A DNA stretch of 64,000 nt from an uncultured Senegalimassilia sp. (GCF_934630535.1 NZ_CAKTVU010000007.1:1-64000), one strand, 5' to 3'; positions 32,126 through 40,673 are shown, counted from the stretch's first letter. A program made the numbers and translations. Notes: generated by a model from the letters alone, not told the origin.

Positions 32126-33169
32126 ATGGGCGATAGCTTCGAAGCCAGCAAAAAACGCAGCGATGAGATTCGCGCCGACCTTTCCGTTAACCCCGGCAAA
32201 TACTGCATGCTCACGGGCGACCGCCCCACGGGCAGGCTGCATCTGGGCCATTACTTTGGCACCATCCGCGAGCGCGTGGCGCTGCAGAACCTTGGCGTCA
32301 CCTCCCGCGTGATCATCGCCGACTACCAGGTCATCACCGACCGTGACACCACGGCAAATATCCAGGACAACGTCTACAACATGGTCATCGACTACCTGGC
32401 CTGCGGCATCGACCCGGAGAAGACCATCATCTTCACCCACTCGCAGGTGCCGGCGCTCAACCAGCTCATGCTGCCGTTCCTTTCCCTGTGCACCGAGGCC
32501 GAGCTTGAGCGCAACCCCACGGTGAAGTCCGAGCAGGAGGCCTCCGGCCACGCGCTCACCGGCCTGTTGCTCACCTATCCCGTGCATCAGGCGTGCGACA
32601 TCCTGTTCTGCAAGGGCAACATCGTGCCCGTCGGCAAGGACCAGCTGCCGCACATCGAGCAAACCCGTCAGATCGCCCGCCGCTTCAACGAGCGCTACGG
32701 CCACGTGTTCCCCGAGCCCGAGGGCCTGCTCACCGACGCCGTGCTCATCCCCGGCCTTGACGGTCGCAAGATGTCGAAGAGCTACGGCAACGCCATCAGC
32801 CTGTCGGCAACGGCAGAGGAGACGGCGAAGCTCATCAAGAAGTCCCAGACCGACTCCGAGCGCTTCATCACCTTCGATCCTGACAACCGCCCCGGCGTGT
32901 CGGCCCTTATCACTACGGCGTCGCTGTGCACCGGCCGCGGCGAGCAGGAGATCGCCGAGGAGATCGGCAACGGCGGCTCGGGCCAGCTGAAGAAGTACGT
33001 CACCGAAAGCGTGAACGACTTCCTGGCTCCCATCCGCGAACGTCGTGTGGAGCTTGCAGGCGACATGGACTACGTGAAGGATGTCCTGCGCGAGGGCAAT
33101 CGCCGCGCCAACGAGATCGCGAACCAAACCCTGGAAGAAGTACGCGAAGCCATGGGCATGGTGTACTAG
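32126..33169 (+). CDS. trpS: Tryptophanyl-tRNA synthetase
   Basis: A class I synthetase that charges tRNA-Trp. The 347 residues show TGDRPTGRLHLGHYFG (HIGH motif), DYQVITDR, PVHQACDILFCKGNIVPVGKDQ (Trp/ATP pocket) and GRKMSKSYGNA (KMSKS). GTGAGGG at 32115-32121 better suits the second ATG at 32126 than the first at 32123, which lies only two or three bases after it. A strong terminator follows at 33177. Confidence 0.95.
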   Translation: MGDSFEASKKRSDEIRADLSVNPGKYCMLTGDRPTGRLHLGHYFGTIRERVALQNLGVTSRVIIADYQVITDRDTTANIQDNVYNMVIDYLACGIDPEKTIIFTHSQVPALNQLMLPFLSLCTEAELERNPTVKSEQEASGHALTGLLLTYPVHQACDILFCKGNIVPVGKDQLPHIEQTRQIARRFNERYGHVFPEPEGLLTDAVLIPGLDGRKMSKSYGNAISLSATAEETAKLIKKSQTDSERFITFDPDNRPGVSALITTASLCTGRGEQEIAEEIGNGGSGQLKKYVTESVNDFLAPIRERRVELAGDMDYVKDVLREGNRRANEIANQTLEEVREAMGMVY

Positions 33170-33176
33170 GGAAACG

Positions 33177-33202
33177 AAAAGCCGCCTTCGGGCGGCTTTT
33201 TC
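33177..33202 (+). terminator. trpS terminator
   Basis: A 10-bp stem AAAAGCCGCC/GGCGGCTTTT with a ttcg tetraloop (33177-33186 with 33191-33200). Confidence 0.92.
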
Positions 33203-33232
33203 AATGAAAGGCGCGTTATCGGCGCCTATGCG

Positions 33233-33263
33233 AATCGGGCCGGGCAATATGCCCGGCCCGATT
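33233..33263. terminator. Terminator hairpin of the glycan operon
   Basis: A perfect 14-bp inverted repeat (33233-33246 with 33250-33263) and a 3-nt loop, 50 bp after the sugar-transferase stop on the minus strand. T-run is missing on both sides, so it may work with Rho or stabilise the 3' end. Confidence 0.55.
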
Positions 33264-33313
33264 GGTTCTGCGGCTTGATTTGTGCTGCTTGCGCGCTGGC
33301 GGCATAGCGTGCG

Positions 33314-33913
33314 CTACGATTCGCCATCCTCCACGTAGATGCCCTCCTGCCCGAGCACCGTGGCGAACGTGCGGAAGAACACCTTCGCATCCAGCAGGAA
33401 GCTGATGTGCTTGACGTAGTACACGTCCAGCGACAGGCGCTGCTTCCAGGGCAGGGAGTTGCGGCCGTACACGGCTGCGTAGCCGGTGATGCCCGGTTTC
33501 ACCGACAGTTTCAGGCCTTCTTCGCCCTCGTAGAGCTCGGTCTCGCGACGTAGGTCGGGGCGGGGGCCAACCACCGACATATCGCCGAGCAGCACGTTGA
33601 AGAACTGCGGCATCTCATCCAAGCTGGTCTTGCGCATGAAGGCGCCGATCTTGGTCATACGGGGGTCGTCGGCGCCGTTGTAGGTGCTGCCGTCCTCCAT
33701 GATCAGGTCGGGGGCGTTCACGCGCATGCTGCGCAGCTTGTACATCTTGAAATCAACGCCGTCCTTGCCCACGCGCGGCGCGTTGTAAAACACCGGGCCG
33801 CCGTCTTCCAGCTTGATCAGCGGTGCCAGCACCGCGATGATGAGCAGCACGAACGGCAGCGCGATCAGCCCGATGATTATGTCCCAGATTCGTTTTCCGA
33901 AGCGTACGTACAT
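33314..33913 (-). CDS. Polyprenyl-phosphate sugar-1-phosphate transferase
   Basis: A 199-residue member of the bacterial sugar transferase family (PglC/WbaP catalytic core). These enzymes move a sugar-1-phosphate from a nucleotide sugar to undecaprenyl phosphate at the membrane, the first step of a surface glycan. It has an N-terminal re-entrant helix (IWDIIIGLIALPFVLLIIAVL), FKMYKLRSM, the catalytic KTSLDEMPQFFNVLLGDMSVVGPRPD block (Asp-Glu dyad) and KPGITGYAAVYGR. Length fits the minimal PglC class. Its ATG shares a base with the stop of the aminotransferase gene (TAATG), so the two are translationally coupled. Confidence 0.92.
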   Translation of the reverse strand: MYVRFGKRIWDIIIGLIALPFVLLIIAVLAPLIKLEDGGPVFYNAPRVGKDGVDFKMYKLRSMRVNAPDLIMEDGSTYNGADDPRMTKIGAFMRKTSLDEMPQFFNVLLGDMSVVGPRPDLRRETELYEGEEGLKLSVKPGITGYAAVYGRNSLPWKQRLSLDVYYVKHISFLLDAKVFFRTFATVLGQEGIYVEDGES

Positions 33914-35196
33914 TAGCGCGCGTCCTCCGCCTTCGCCTGCGAGATGGCCTGGTGCAGCGAACGGCACACCTCGTCGATGTCGTCATCGGAGAGCTTGGTG
34001 TGCAACGGCAGCGTGATCTCGTTCTCGAATTGCGCCAGGGCATTGGGGAAGTCGGCGATGTCGAACCCGAGGTTGCGGTAGGCGGTGAGCAGCGGCAGCG
34101 GCTTGTAGTGCACGTTGGTTGCAACGCCGTCCTCGGCCATCAGCTCGATGACGCGGTCGCGCAGCTGCCGTCCGCAACCGTTCAGGCGCACGAGCATCAA
34201 GTGCCCGCTCGAAGACTCTTGGCCCGCATCGGCGCGTGCAGCGGCATCGTCGGCGCCGCAGGCATCCGACCCATCGGCTGCGCGGTAGTGCTGCACGATG
34301 GACGCGTCAAGGTCGGCAAGGTTTCGCGTGTAGCGCGCGACCATCTGGCGGCGGCGTGCGAGCATGCCCGGGTAACGGCGCAGCTGCGCCAGGCCCAAAC
34401 CCGCCTGCAGGTCGGTCATGTTGCACTTCCAGCCGGGGAAGACCACGTCGTATTCCCAAGCGCCGGCCTTGGTCTTGGCAAGCGCGTCTTTCGACTGGCC
34501 GTGCAGCGACATGAGCATGAAATCGTGGTACAGCTCATCGGCGTCGAACAGCCCCTCACGCCAGGTGACGGCGCCGCCTTCTGCCGTGGTGAAGTTCTTC
34601 ACCGCGTGGAAGCTGAACGTGGTAAGGTCGGCAACCTGGCCGGCGCGCTTGCCGTGGCGCACGCTGCCAAGGGCATGCGCCCCGTCGGTGACCACGGCGA
34701 TGCGGCCGATGGCCTGCTGACGGGCGTTCGCGGGCGTGAAGGGGCCGCCGAAGGCGTCGATGGCGCCGAACAGCGCGTCGTAATCGCACATGACGCCGCC
34801 AAGATCGACGGGGATGATGGCCTTCGTGCGCGGGGTGATGAGCTTTTCCAGCTGCGCGTAATCCATTTCATAGCTGTCGGGCGCCACGTCGCACAGCACG
34901 GGCGTCGCACCCACGTGGCAGATGGGCGAGCAGCTGGCGGTATAGGTGTAGGCGCTCGTGATCATCTCGTCGCCCGGACCGATGCCCAGCGCGCGCAGAG
35001 CGCACTCGAGCGCCGCCGTGGCCGATGCCAGGCAGGCCACGCGCGGCGTGCCCAGGAAGGCGGCCAGCTCGCGCTCAAGCTGCTTGGTCTTCGGGCCCGT
35101 GGTGATCCATCCGCTTCTCAGCGCGTCGGCAACCTCGGCTATCTCGGCCTCGGTGATATCGGGCGGGGAAAACGGTATGCGGATCTGTTCGGACAT
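33913..35196 (-). CDS. DegT/DnrJ-type sugar aminotransferase
   Basis: A PLP enzyme that aminates a keto-sugar nucleotide, likely to make an amino sugar for a surface glycan. The 427 residues include IPFSPPDITEAEIAEV, SATAALECAL, DGAHALG and the PLP lysine K200 in FHAVKNFTTAEGG. An Ala/Asp-rich insert near residues 305-330 is unusual. AAGGAGA lies 6 nt before the ATG. It sits between a glycosyltransferase and the sugar transferase. The dehydratase that would supply its keto substrate is not in the window. Confidence 0.9.
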   Translation of the reverse strand: MSEQIRIPFSPPDITEAEIAEVADALRSGWITTGPKTKQLERELAAFLGTPRVACLASATAALECALRALGIGPGDEMITSAYTYTASCSPICHVGATPVLCDVAPDSYEMDYAQLEKLITPRTKAIIPVDLGGVMCDYDALFGAIDAFGGPFTPANARQQAIGRIAVVTDGAHALGSVRHGKRAGQVADLTTFSFHAVKNFTTAEGGAVTWREGLFDADELYHDFMLMSLHGQSKDALAKTKAGAWEYDVVFPGWKCNMTDLQAGLGLAQLRRYPGMLARRRQMVARYTRNLADLDASIVQHYRAADGSDACGADDAAARADAGQESSSGHLMLVRLNGCGRQLRDRVIELMAEDGVATNVHYKPLPLLTAYRNLGFDIADFPNALAQFENEITLPLHTKLSDDDIDEVCRSLHQAISQAKAEDAR

Positions 35197-35290
35197 GGTA
35201 TCTCCTTAGCTATCCGGCTCAAGCGTCTGGTGCATGAACGCATGCTGACGCAAGGCGGTTTTCGTTCGATGATGACGCAAACCGCGGCGT

Positions 35291-36604
35291 TTACATCAGA
35301 TTGCGCAGCAAATTCACGATGGCAAGGTAGGAGGTTCGCTGGTCGAACTCCCGCTCTGCCACGGCGCGTCCACGAGCCCCCATGATCTTGCGAAGCGATG
35401 GGTTGCGCGCCAGCTCCTCGAGCACGTCGGCGAGCGCCTCGGGGTTCTCGGCCTCCACGTTCAGCCCGAAGCCGTCGGTGGTCACCTTGTTGCGGAATTC
35501 CGGCGAAGAGCCGGTGTTGATCATGGGCTTGCCGGAGGCAAGGTAGTCGCCGATCTTCGTTACGATGCTCTGCACCGCGCTCTTCACCAGGGAGTTCACG
35601 GTGATGTCGCTTGCGCGAAGCCATGCCGCCATGCTGCCGTGGTCCTGGTAGCCCAGGAAGTCTACCGGGGCGTTCTCCTGCCGGGCAAGCTCTTCGAGGC
35701 GCTGCCGGTCGGGGCCGTCGCCTAAGATCTTCACCTTCACAGCAGGGAAGGGGCGGTGGCGTTTCGCGGTTCCCGCAGCGGTGGTGCGCGCGGTGTGGGC
35801 CGCACGGCGCTTTTCCAGCAACGCCGCCGCCTTTATAAGGGTGGCCAGATCGTAGCTGGCGCCGAGCGTGCCGGCATAAACGGCCCACAGCTCGCCCTCG
35901 GGCTTTTGAACGTCCGCCATGTGCTCGCGCGCGCCCTCGTCGAACGCCGCAAGGTCGTTGCCCACATACACCGTGGCACGGGGGTAGGGCGCCGTGCGGT
36001 CCTTCGCGGGCCGTGCGGCGTATTCCTCGGAGGTGCCCACGGCGCCGGAGAGCAGCTGATATACGCGCTTCGCATCGCGCGCGAACGGGTAGAACGCCAC
36101 GTCGCTGAGCACGGGGATGTCCACGACCATGCGCATGGCCTCGGGCCACAGGTCGTTGATGTCGGCCACGTAGGGGATGCCGTGCTCGGTTGCGTATTCC
36201 GCGCACACGCGCGCCACGTCGTTAGGCGGGATCTCGGAGTAGATCAGGGAATAGCGGCCCGCGGTGCGCTCGAAGTGCTCGCGCAGGTTCTTCGCCGCCA
36301 CGTGATGGCTGCGGATGCGCTGCAGGTCGAGGTTTCGCGTGTAGCCCGGCTCGTCGATGAACACCACGTTGTAGGGAAGGCCCTGATAGCAGGCCTTCGA
36401 GGTGTCGCGCGGGGCCTTTTCCCAGTGCTGGAACGACGAGGTGATCAGATCGACGTCGAAGCCCTGCTCGACGAGCATCTCGGACAGGAAGCGGAAGCGC
36501 GTGTAACCGCGCGTCTCGTCGCCGAGCTTGACGCCCATGGTGACCACGGCGATGCGGCGGCGCGGGCGCGCCTGGGCGCGCTGTGTGTAGGTTTGCGTAT
36601 TCAT
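35291..36604 (-). CDS. Glycosyltransferase, GT4-like
   Basis: A 437-residue GT-B glycosyltransferase. The N-terminal Rossmann domain starts RRIAVVTMGVKLGDETRGYTRF; the C-terminal donor domain contains WAVYAGTLGASYDL, KILGDGPDRQRLEEL, VDFLGYQDHGSMAAWL, and KIGDYLASGKPMI, where family 4 enzymes bind the nucleotide sugar. It is cytoplasmic or membrane-associated. It probably extends the lipid-linked glycan started by the sugar transferase. The start is taken at 36604 because TATACT on the minus strand ends 7 nt before it, and no ribosome-binding site exists: a leaderless transcript. The next gene follows after 94 bp. Confidence 0.88.
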   Translation of the reverse strand: MNTQTYTQRAQARPRRRIAVVTMGVKLGDETRGYTRFRFLSEMLVEQGFDVDLITSSFQHWEKAPRDTSKACYQGLPYNVVFIDEPGYTRNLDLQRIRSHHVAAKNLREHFERTAGRYSLIYSEIPPNDVARVCAEYATEHGIPYVADINDLWPEAMRMVVDIPVLSDVAFYPFARDAKRVYQLLSGAVGTSEEYAARPAKDRTAPYPRATVYVGNDLAAFDEGAREHMADVQKPEGELWAVYAGTLGASYDLATLIKAAALLEKRRAAHTARTTAAGTAKRHRPFPAVKVKILGDGPDRQRLEELARQENAPVDFLGYQDHGSMAAWLRASDITVNSLVKSAVQSIVTKIGDYLASGKPMINTGSSPEFRNKVTTDGFGLNVEAENPEALADVLEELARNPSLRKIMGARGRAVAEREFDQRTSYLAIVNLLRNLM

Positions 36605-36611
36605 GGCTGCA

Positions 36612-36617
36612 AGTATA
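36612..36617 (-). promoter_or_regulatory. -10 box giving a leaderless glycosyltransferase mRNA
   Basis: TATACT on the minus strand, 7 nt from the ATG at 36604, with no Shine-Dalgarno between. No clear -35. Confidence 0.55.
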
Positions 36618-36810
36618 CCAAGCTTGGCGCCGCGAGCGCCCGGCGAACAGCGAACCCCCACGAGCCCCGTAGGATTCACGTCCGACGCCCGGGCGGCAAG
36701 CGAGCCCCTGCGAGCTTGCGCGGATGCGCCCTCCCGGTTGCGGCGCGCTTCGGGCCGTCGGCCCTCCCGTCCCCGCGCGCGGCGATAAGCGCCTCCCGCC
36801 AGGGCGGTCC

Positions 36811-36839
36811 TTGTGCGCGGCTTGAGCTTCGCCTATTAT
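36811..36839 (+). promoter_or_regulatory. Promoter of the metNI-type operon
   Basis: TTGTGC (36811-36816), 17-nt spacer, TATTAT (36834-36839). The leader is about 70 nt and shows no SAM-riboswitch pattern. Confidence 0.6.
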
Positions 36840-36917
36840 TAGAAGTTGCGCGTTCGCGCGCGAAAAAGGGCTCTTGGCGCCCATTGCGTTGTATCCAACC
36901 AAGTGATCGGGAAACGT

Positions 36918-37700
36918 ATGATCCAATTGCAGCACGTGTGCAAGACGTATGGCGAAGGCGATAACGCCCATCATGCGCTGCGCAACGTGAACCTTACCAT
37001 CAACGATGGCGACGTGTTCGGCATCATCGGCGCCTCGGGCGCCGGCAAGTCGACGCTCGTCCGCTGCCTGAACCTGCTCGAGCGCCCCACCGACGGCGCC
37101 ATCCTCTACGACGGCCGCGACATCACGGGCCTGTCCGGCCGCGCGCTGCTCGAGCTGCGCAGCCAGGTGGGCATGATCTTCCAGAACTTCAGCCTGTTCC
37201 AGCAGCGCACCGTCATGCGCAACGTCACCTTCCCGCTTGAGCTGCGCGGGGAGAAGGGCGAGACGGCCCGCAAGCGCGCCATGGAGCTGCTCGAGCTGGT
37301 GGGCTTGGCAGACTTGGCCCAGCGCTATCCCAGCCAGCTCTCCGGCGGCCAGCAGCAGCGCGTGGCCATCGCACGCGCCCTGGCGAACAACCCCAAGGTC
37401 ATGCTCTGCGACGAGGCCACCAGCGCTCTTGACACGCGCACCACCGCCTCCATCCTGCAGCTTCTGCAGGACATCAACCGCGAGCTGGGCGTCACCTTGG
37501 TGGTCATCACCCACTCGCTGCCCGTGGCCTGCAAGATCTGCAACCGCGTGGCCGTCATCGACCATGGCCGCATCGTGGAGGAAGGCGCCACCGCCGCCGT
37601 GTTCGGCAACCCGCAAAGCCCCGTCACGCGCGAGCTTTTGGCCAACGACGACATGCTCGCGGCGGTCGAGCACGATGCTCAGAAGGGCCAGGAGGGCTAA
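36918..37700 (+). CDS. metN: Methionine-type ABC transporter ATPase (MetN-like)
   Basis: A 260-residue ABC ATPase: Walker A GASGAGKST near residues 35-43, Q-loop MIFQNFSLF, signature LSGGQQQR, Walker B VMLCDEATSALD, and switch His in VVITHS. The NFSLF after the Q-loop and the DEATSALD are shared with MetN. The E. coli protein has about 340 residues with a C-terminal regulatory NIL domain; that domain is absent, so methionine feedback on transport may be missing. Upstream in-frame codons give a longer frame, but IQLQHVCKTYG is the natural start. It is followed directly by the permease gene. Substrate is inferred. Confidence 0.8.
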   Translation: MIQLQHVCKTYGEGDNAHHALRNVNLTINDGDVFGIIGASGAGKSTLVRCLNLLERPTDGAILYDGRDITGLSGRALLELRSQVGMIFQNFSLFQQRTVMRNVTFPLELRGEKGETARKRAMELLELVGLADLAQRYPSQLSGGQQQRVAIARALANNPKVMLCDEATSALDTRTTASILQLLQDINRELGVTLVVITHSLPVACKICNRVAVIDHGRIVEEGATAAVFGNPQSPVTRELLANDDMLAAVEHDAQKGQEG

Positions 37701-38384
37701 ATGGATTACGTAAGCAACTTCATCTCGCAATACGGGGCGCTGTTCGCCCAGGGAACGGTGGACACGCTCGTCATGACGCTTGCCTCCACGCTGTTCGCCT
37801 ACGTCATCGGCGTGCCGCTCGGCGTGCTTTTGGTCATCACGGCCAAAGACGGCCTGTGGCCGCAGCGCGCTCTTAACACGGTGCTCGGCTGGATCGTCAA
37901 CGTCGGCCGCTCCATACCGTTCATCATCTTGCTCGTTGCCATCATCCCGTTCACGCGCGTGGTGGTGGGAACCTCGCTCGGCGTGCCCGGCGCCATCGTG
38001 CCGCTTACGGTGGCCGCCATCCCGTTCGTGGGCCGCATGGTCGAGCAGAGCCTGGCCGAGGTCGACGGCGGCCTGGTCGAGGCGGCGCAAAGCTTCGGCG
38101 CGAACACGTGGCAGATCGTGTGCAAGGTCATGCTGCGCGAAAGCCTGCCTAGCCTGGTGCGCGGCGCGTCGATCACCGTCATCACCTTGTTCGGCTACAC
38201 CGCCATGGCCGGCGCGGTCGGCGCGGGCGGCATCGGCGACATCGCCATCCGCTACGGCTACCAGCGTTATCTGGGCGACGTCATGATCGTCTCCATCGTG
38301 CTGTGCGTCGTGCTCGTGCAGGTGTTCCAGTCCATCGGCGACCTGGTCGCCCGCGTGGTGGACAAGCGCGTTCGCAGGTCGTAG
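37701..38384 (+). CDS. metI: Methionine-type ABC transporter permease (MetI-like)
   Basis: A 227-residue inner-membrane permease with five predicted helices. VDTLVMTLASTLFAYVIGVPLG near the N-terminus and the coupling region EAAQSFGANTWQIVCKVMLRESLPSLVRGA (EAA loop) match MetI, as does GAGGIGDIAIRYGYQRY at the end. It starts directly after the MetN-like stop. No substrate-binding lipoprotein (MetQ) is present, so it must be encoded elsewhere. A clear terminator follows at 38434. Confidence 0.88.
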   Translation: MDYVSNFISQYGALFAQGTVDTLVMTLASTLFAYVIGVPLGVLLVITAKDGLWPQRALNTVLGWIVNVGRSIPFIILLVAIIPFTRVVVGTSLGVPGAIVPLTVAAIPFVGRMVEQSLAEVDGGLVEAAQSFGANTWQIVCKVMLRESLPSLVRGASITVITLFGYTAMAGAVGAGGIGDIAIRYGYQRYLGDVMIVSIVLCVVLVQVFQSIGDLVARVVDKRVRRS

Positions 38385-38433
38385 GGCGTTCGCATCGAGC
38401 GCGCGTCAGCGTAATAGGGTTTCAACCGCTTTC

Positions 38434-38459
38434 AGGCCGCCTTTCGGGGCGGCCTTTTG
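38434..38459 (+). terminator. Terminator of the metNI-type operon
   Basis: A perfect 8-bp stem AGGCCGCC/GGCGGCCT (38434-38441 with 38448-38455), followed by TTTT. Confidence 0.9.
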
Positions 38460-38525
38460 CGTGGCCTATGCCCGTTTTCGATGGGAAGCCCAGGGTTTTA
38501 TTCGCTTTCGCAATGCGCGAGGTGC

Positions 38526-38556
38526 GTAACGCGTTTGCAACATGCGCTGATATAAT
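38526..38556 (+). promoter_or_regulatory. glnA promoter with possible GlnR-type site
   Basis: A perfect TATAAT (38551-38556) lies 65 nt upstream of glnA. Just before it are GTAAC (38526-38530), a 6-nt gap and GCAAC (38537-38541). This resembles the actinobacterial GlnR half-site pair gTnAC-n6-GaAAC, and a GlnR-like gene follows glnA. No normal -35 is present, as expected for an activated promoter. The match is short and the reading is inference. Confidence 0.4.
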
Positions 38557-38621
38557 CTCCCTCTAGAAGATGTTTGGATCCGCGCCGCCGCATGGCCTGG
38601 CGCGTGAAGGAGGAACCGTTC

Positions 38622-39965
38622 ATGGCTTCCAACCCGGAGCAGGATTTCGTTCTGAAAACCATTAAAAGCCGCGATGTGCACTTCGTGCGATTCTGGTTCA
38701 CCGATGTGCTCGGCAGCATGAAATCGTTCGCCGTCATCCCCAGCGAGCTTGAAGACGCCTTCGCCGACGGCATGGGCTTCGACGGCAGCTGCATCGAGGG
38801 CTTCTGCCGCACCGAGGAATCCGATATGCTGGCGTTTCCCGACGCCTCCACGTTCCAGGTGCTGCCGTGGCGCCCGGAGAGCAATGCTGTGGCGCGCATG
38901 TTCTGCGATATCCGCACGCCCGACGGCAAGCCCTTCGAGGGCGACCCGCGCCATGTGCTGGCGCGCGTGGTGGGCAAGGCGCAGGACATGGGGTACGTGT
39001 TCAACGTCGGCCCCGAGGTGGAGTTCTACTACTTCAAGGACGCCGAGGGCACCGAGCTTTTGGACCGCGGCGGCTATTTCGACCTGACCAGCTTGGATTA
39101 CGCCAGCGACCTGCGACGCGACACGGTGCTCACCCTGGAGAAGATGGGCATTCCCGTGGAGTACAGCCATCACGAGAACGGCCCTTCCCAGCACGAGATC
39201 GACCTTCGCTTCACCGACGCGCTGTCCATGGCCGATGCGGTCATGACGTACAAGCTGGTGGTGAAGGAGATCGCCATGAAGCACGGCGTGTACGCCTCCT
39301 TCATGCCCAAGCCCCTCACCGACGCCCCGGGCAGCGGCATGCACGTGCACATGAGTCTGTTCGATTTCGACGGCGGCAACGTGTTCTTCGACCCCGAGGA
39401 CCCGCAGGGCTATCATCTGTCGGCCACCGCGAAAAGCTTCCTTGCGGGCATTCTGAAGTATGCGCCCGAGTTCGCCCTGATTACCAACCCCTGCGTCAAC
39501 TCCTACAAGCGCCTGCTCGCCGGCGGCGAGGCGCCCATCTACCTGTCGTGGGCCCGCGCCAACCGCTCCACGCTCGTGCGCGTGCCCGGCTATCGCCCCA
39601 ATCGCGAGATGGCGTGCCGCCTGGAGCTGCGCAGCCCCGACCCCAGCGCCAACCCTTACCTGACCTTCGCCGTCATGCTGGCGGCGGGTTTGGCGGGCAT
39701 CGAGGAGGGGCTTGAGCCTCCGGCACCCATCGAGGATCGCGACCTGTTCACCCAATCGCGCCAGGAGCTGCGCCGTCAAGGGTTCCGCACGCTTCCCGAA
39801 AGCCTCGGCCAGGCAGTCGAGCTGTTCAGAGGCTCGAAGCTTATGCGCGAAACGCTTGGCGACCACATCTGCGATTACCTGGTCGAAGCAAAGCAGGCCG
39901 AGTGGGACGAGTACCAGTCCAACGTGTCCACCTGGGAGCTTGATCGCTACCTGGCGGTTCTGTAG
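38622..39965 (+). CDS. glnA: Glutamine synthetase, type I-alpha
   Basis: Makes glutamine from glutamate, ammonia and ATP. 447 residues: beta-grasp domain (FVRFWFTDVLGSMKSF), MGFDGSCIEGF, metal ligands in GPEVEFYYF, NGPSQHEIDLR, GSGMHVHMS (ATP/glutamate), NRSTLVRVPGY and LELRSPDPSANPYL (Arg flap region). Length and the absence of the adenylylation loop place it in the alpha class, regulated by feedback and not by adenylylation. AAGGAGG 8 nt before the ATG at 38622 fixes the start. It is followed after 36 bp by the GlnR-like regulator, so the enzyme and a nitrogen regulator appear to be co-transcribed. Confidence 0.94.
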   Translation: MASNPEQDFVLKTIKSRDVHFVRFWFTDVLGSMKSFAVIPSELEDAFADGMGFDGSCIEGFCRTEESDMLAFPDASTFQVLPWRPESNAVARMFCDIRTPDGKPFEGDPRHVLARVVGKAQDMGYVFNVGPEVEFYYFKDAEGTELLDRGGYFDLTSLDYASDLRRDTVLTLEKMGIPVEYSHHENGPSQHEIDLRFTDALSMADAVMTYKLVVKEIAMKHGVYASFMPKPLTDAPGSGMHVHMSLFDFDGGNVFFDPEDPQGYHLSATAKSFLAGILKYAPEFALITNPCVNSYKRLLAGGEAPIYLSWARANRSTLVRVPGYRPNREMACRLELRSPDPSANPYLTFAVMLAAGLAGIEEGLEPPAPIEDRDLFTQSRQELRRQGFRTLPESLGQAVELFRGSKLMRETLGDHICDYLVEAKQAEWDEYQSNVSTWELDRYLAVL

Positions 39966-40001
39966 CGGTGCGCGGATGCGACGTAAGGAGGTGTGCTTAC
40001 A

Positions 40002-40673
40002 ATGAGGAAAACGGTCATATTCATCGCGGACAGCCTTGATAACGCCCACAAGTTCCAGCAGGTGCTCTCGGGCCTGGACGTCGATGTAGCGGCGGGGTCT
40101 TCGGTGCAGTTCAAGAAGCTGCTGTCCCAGCATCCTTCCTACGACCTGGTCATCTACGAGGCGCGCGCCGATGCGCTGGCAACCTTGTCGCAGGTGGAAT
40201 CGGTGCTGCTCGAGGACGGCTCGGCCTCGCTTCTGGTCATCGTCAACGAGGCGCAGCTTCCCGAGTTTCGCCTTCCCGTGCAGGTGAAAAGCGATTTCGT
40301 GGTGCACGGAGCCGGCAGCGAGGAGTGCGCCGCGCGTATCCGCCAGCTTCTGTGGCCGGGCAACGAGAGCACCTCGACCGATTATGTGACCGTGGACAAC
40401 ATGACCATCAACCTGGCCACGTACCAGGTCACGGTGGGCGGGGAGCCGCTCGACTTTACCTACCTCGAATATGCGCTGCTGGCGTTTCTGGTCACCCATC
40501 CGGGCCGCACCTACAGCCGCGATGCCCTGCTGCGCCGCGTGTGGGGCTTCGATTACTACGGCGGTAGCCGTACCGTCGACGTGCACGTCAGGCGCGTCCG
40601 CGCCAAGCTCGGACCGGAGCTCTCGCAGCATCTGGAAACGGTGCGCGGCGTCGGCTATCTTTGGAGCGCATAG
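40002..40673 (+). CDS. GlnR-like orphan OmpR-family regulator
   Basis: 223 residues: an atypical receiver domain (1-110) and an OmpR-type winged helix (about 125-223, LDFTYLEYALLAFLVTHPGR, RRVWGFDYYGGSRTVDVHVRRVRAKLG). The wing region is very close to that of actinobacterial GlnR, the global nitrogen regulator. In the receiver the usual phosphoacceptor Asp is Glu (E53, in DLVIYEAR), and the normal acidic pair is mostly lost, so it likely works without a kinase; no histidine kinase is nearby. It follows glnA and may control the GTAAC-n6-GCAAC site before it. GGAGG precedes the ATG at 40002. Nitrogen control is inferred from similarity and context. Confidence 0.78.
   Translation: MRKTVIFIADSLDNAHKFQQVLSGLDVDVAAGSSVQFKKLLSQHPSYDLVIYEARADALATLSQVESVLLEDGSASLLVIVNEAQLPEFRLPVQVKSDFVVHGAGSEECAARIRQLLWPGNESTSTDYVTVDNMTINLATYQVTVGGEPLDFTYLEYALLAFLVTHPGRTYSRDALLRRVWGFDYYGGSRTVDVHVRRVRAKLGPELSQHLETVRGVGYLWSA

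Larger units (their letters stand above)
36605..36917. other. Divergent intergenic region, glycan operon and metN-like gene
   Basis: The gap carries the leaderless promoter of the glycosyltransferase on the left, a two-copy degenerate tandem repeat (36634-36683 and 36684-36735, period 50) in the middle, and the promoter of the ABC transporter on the right. No gene is supported. Confidence 0.6.
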
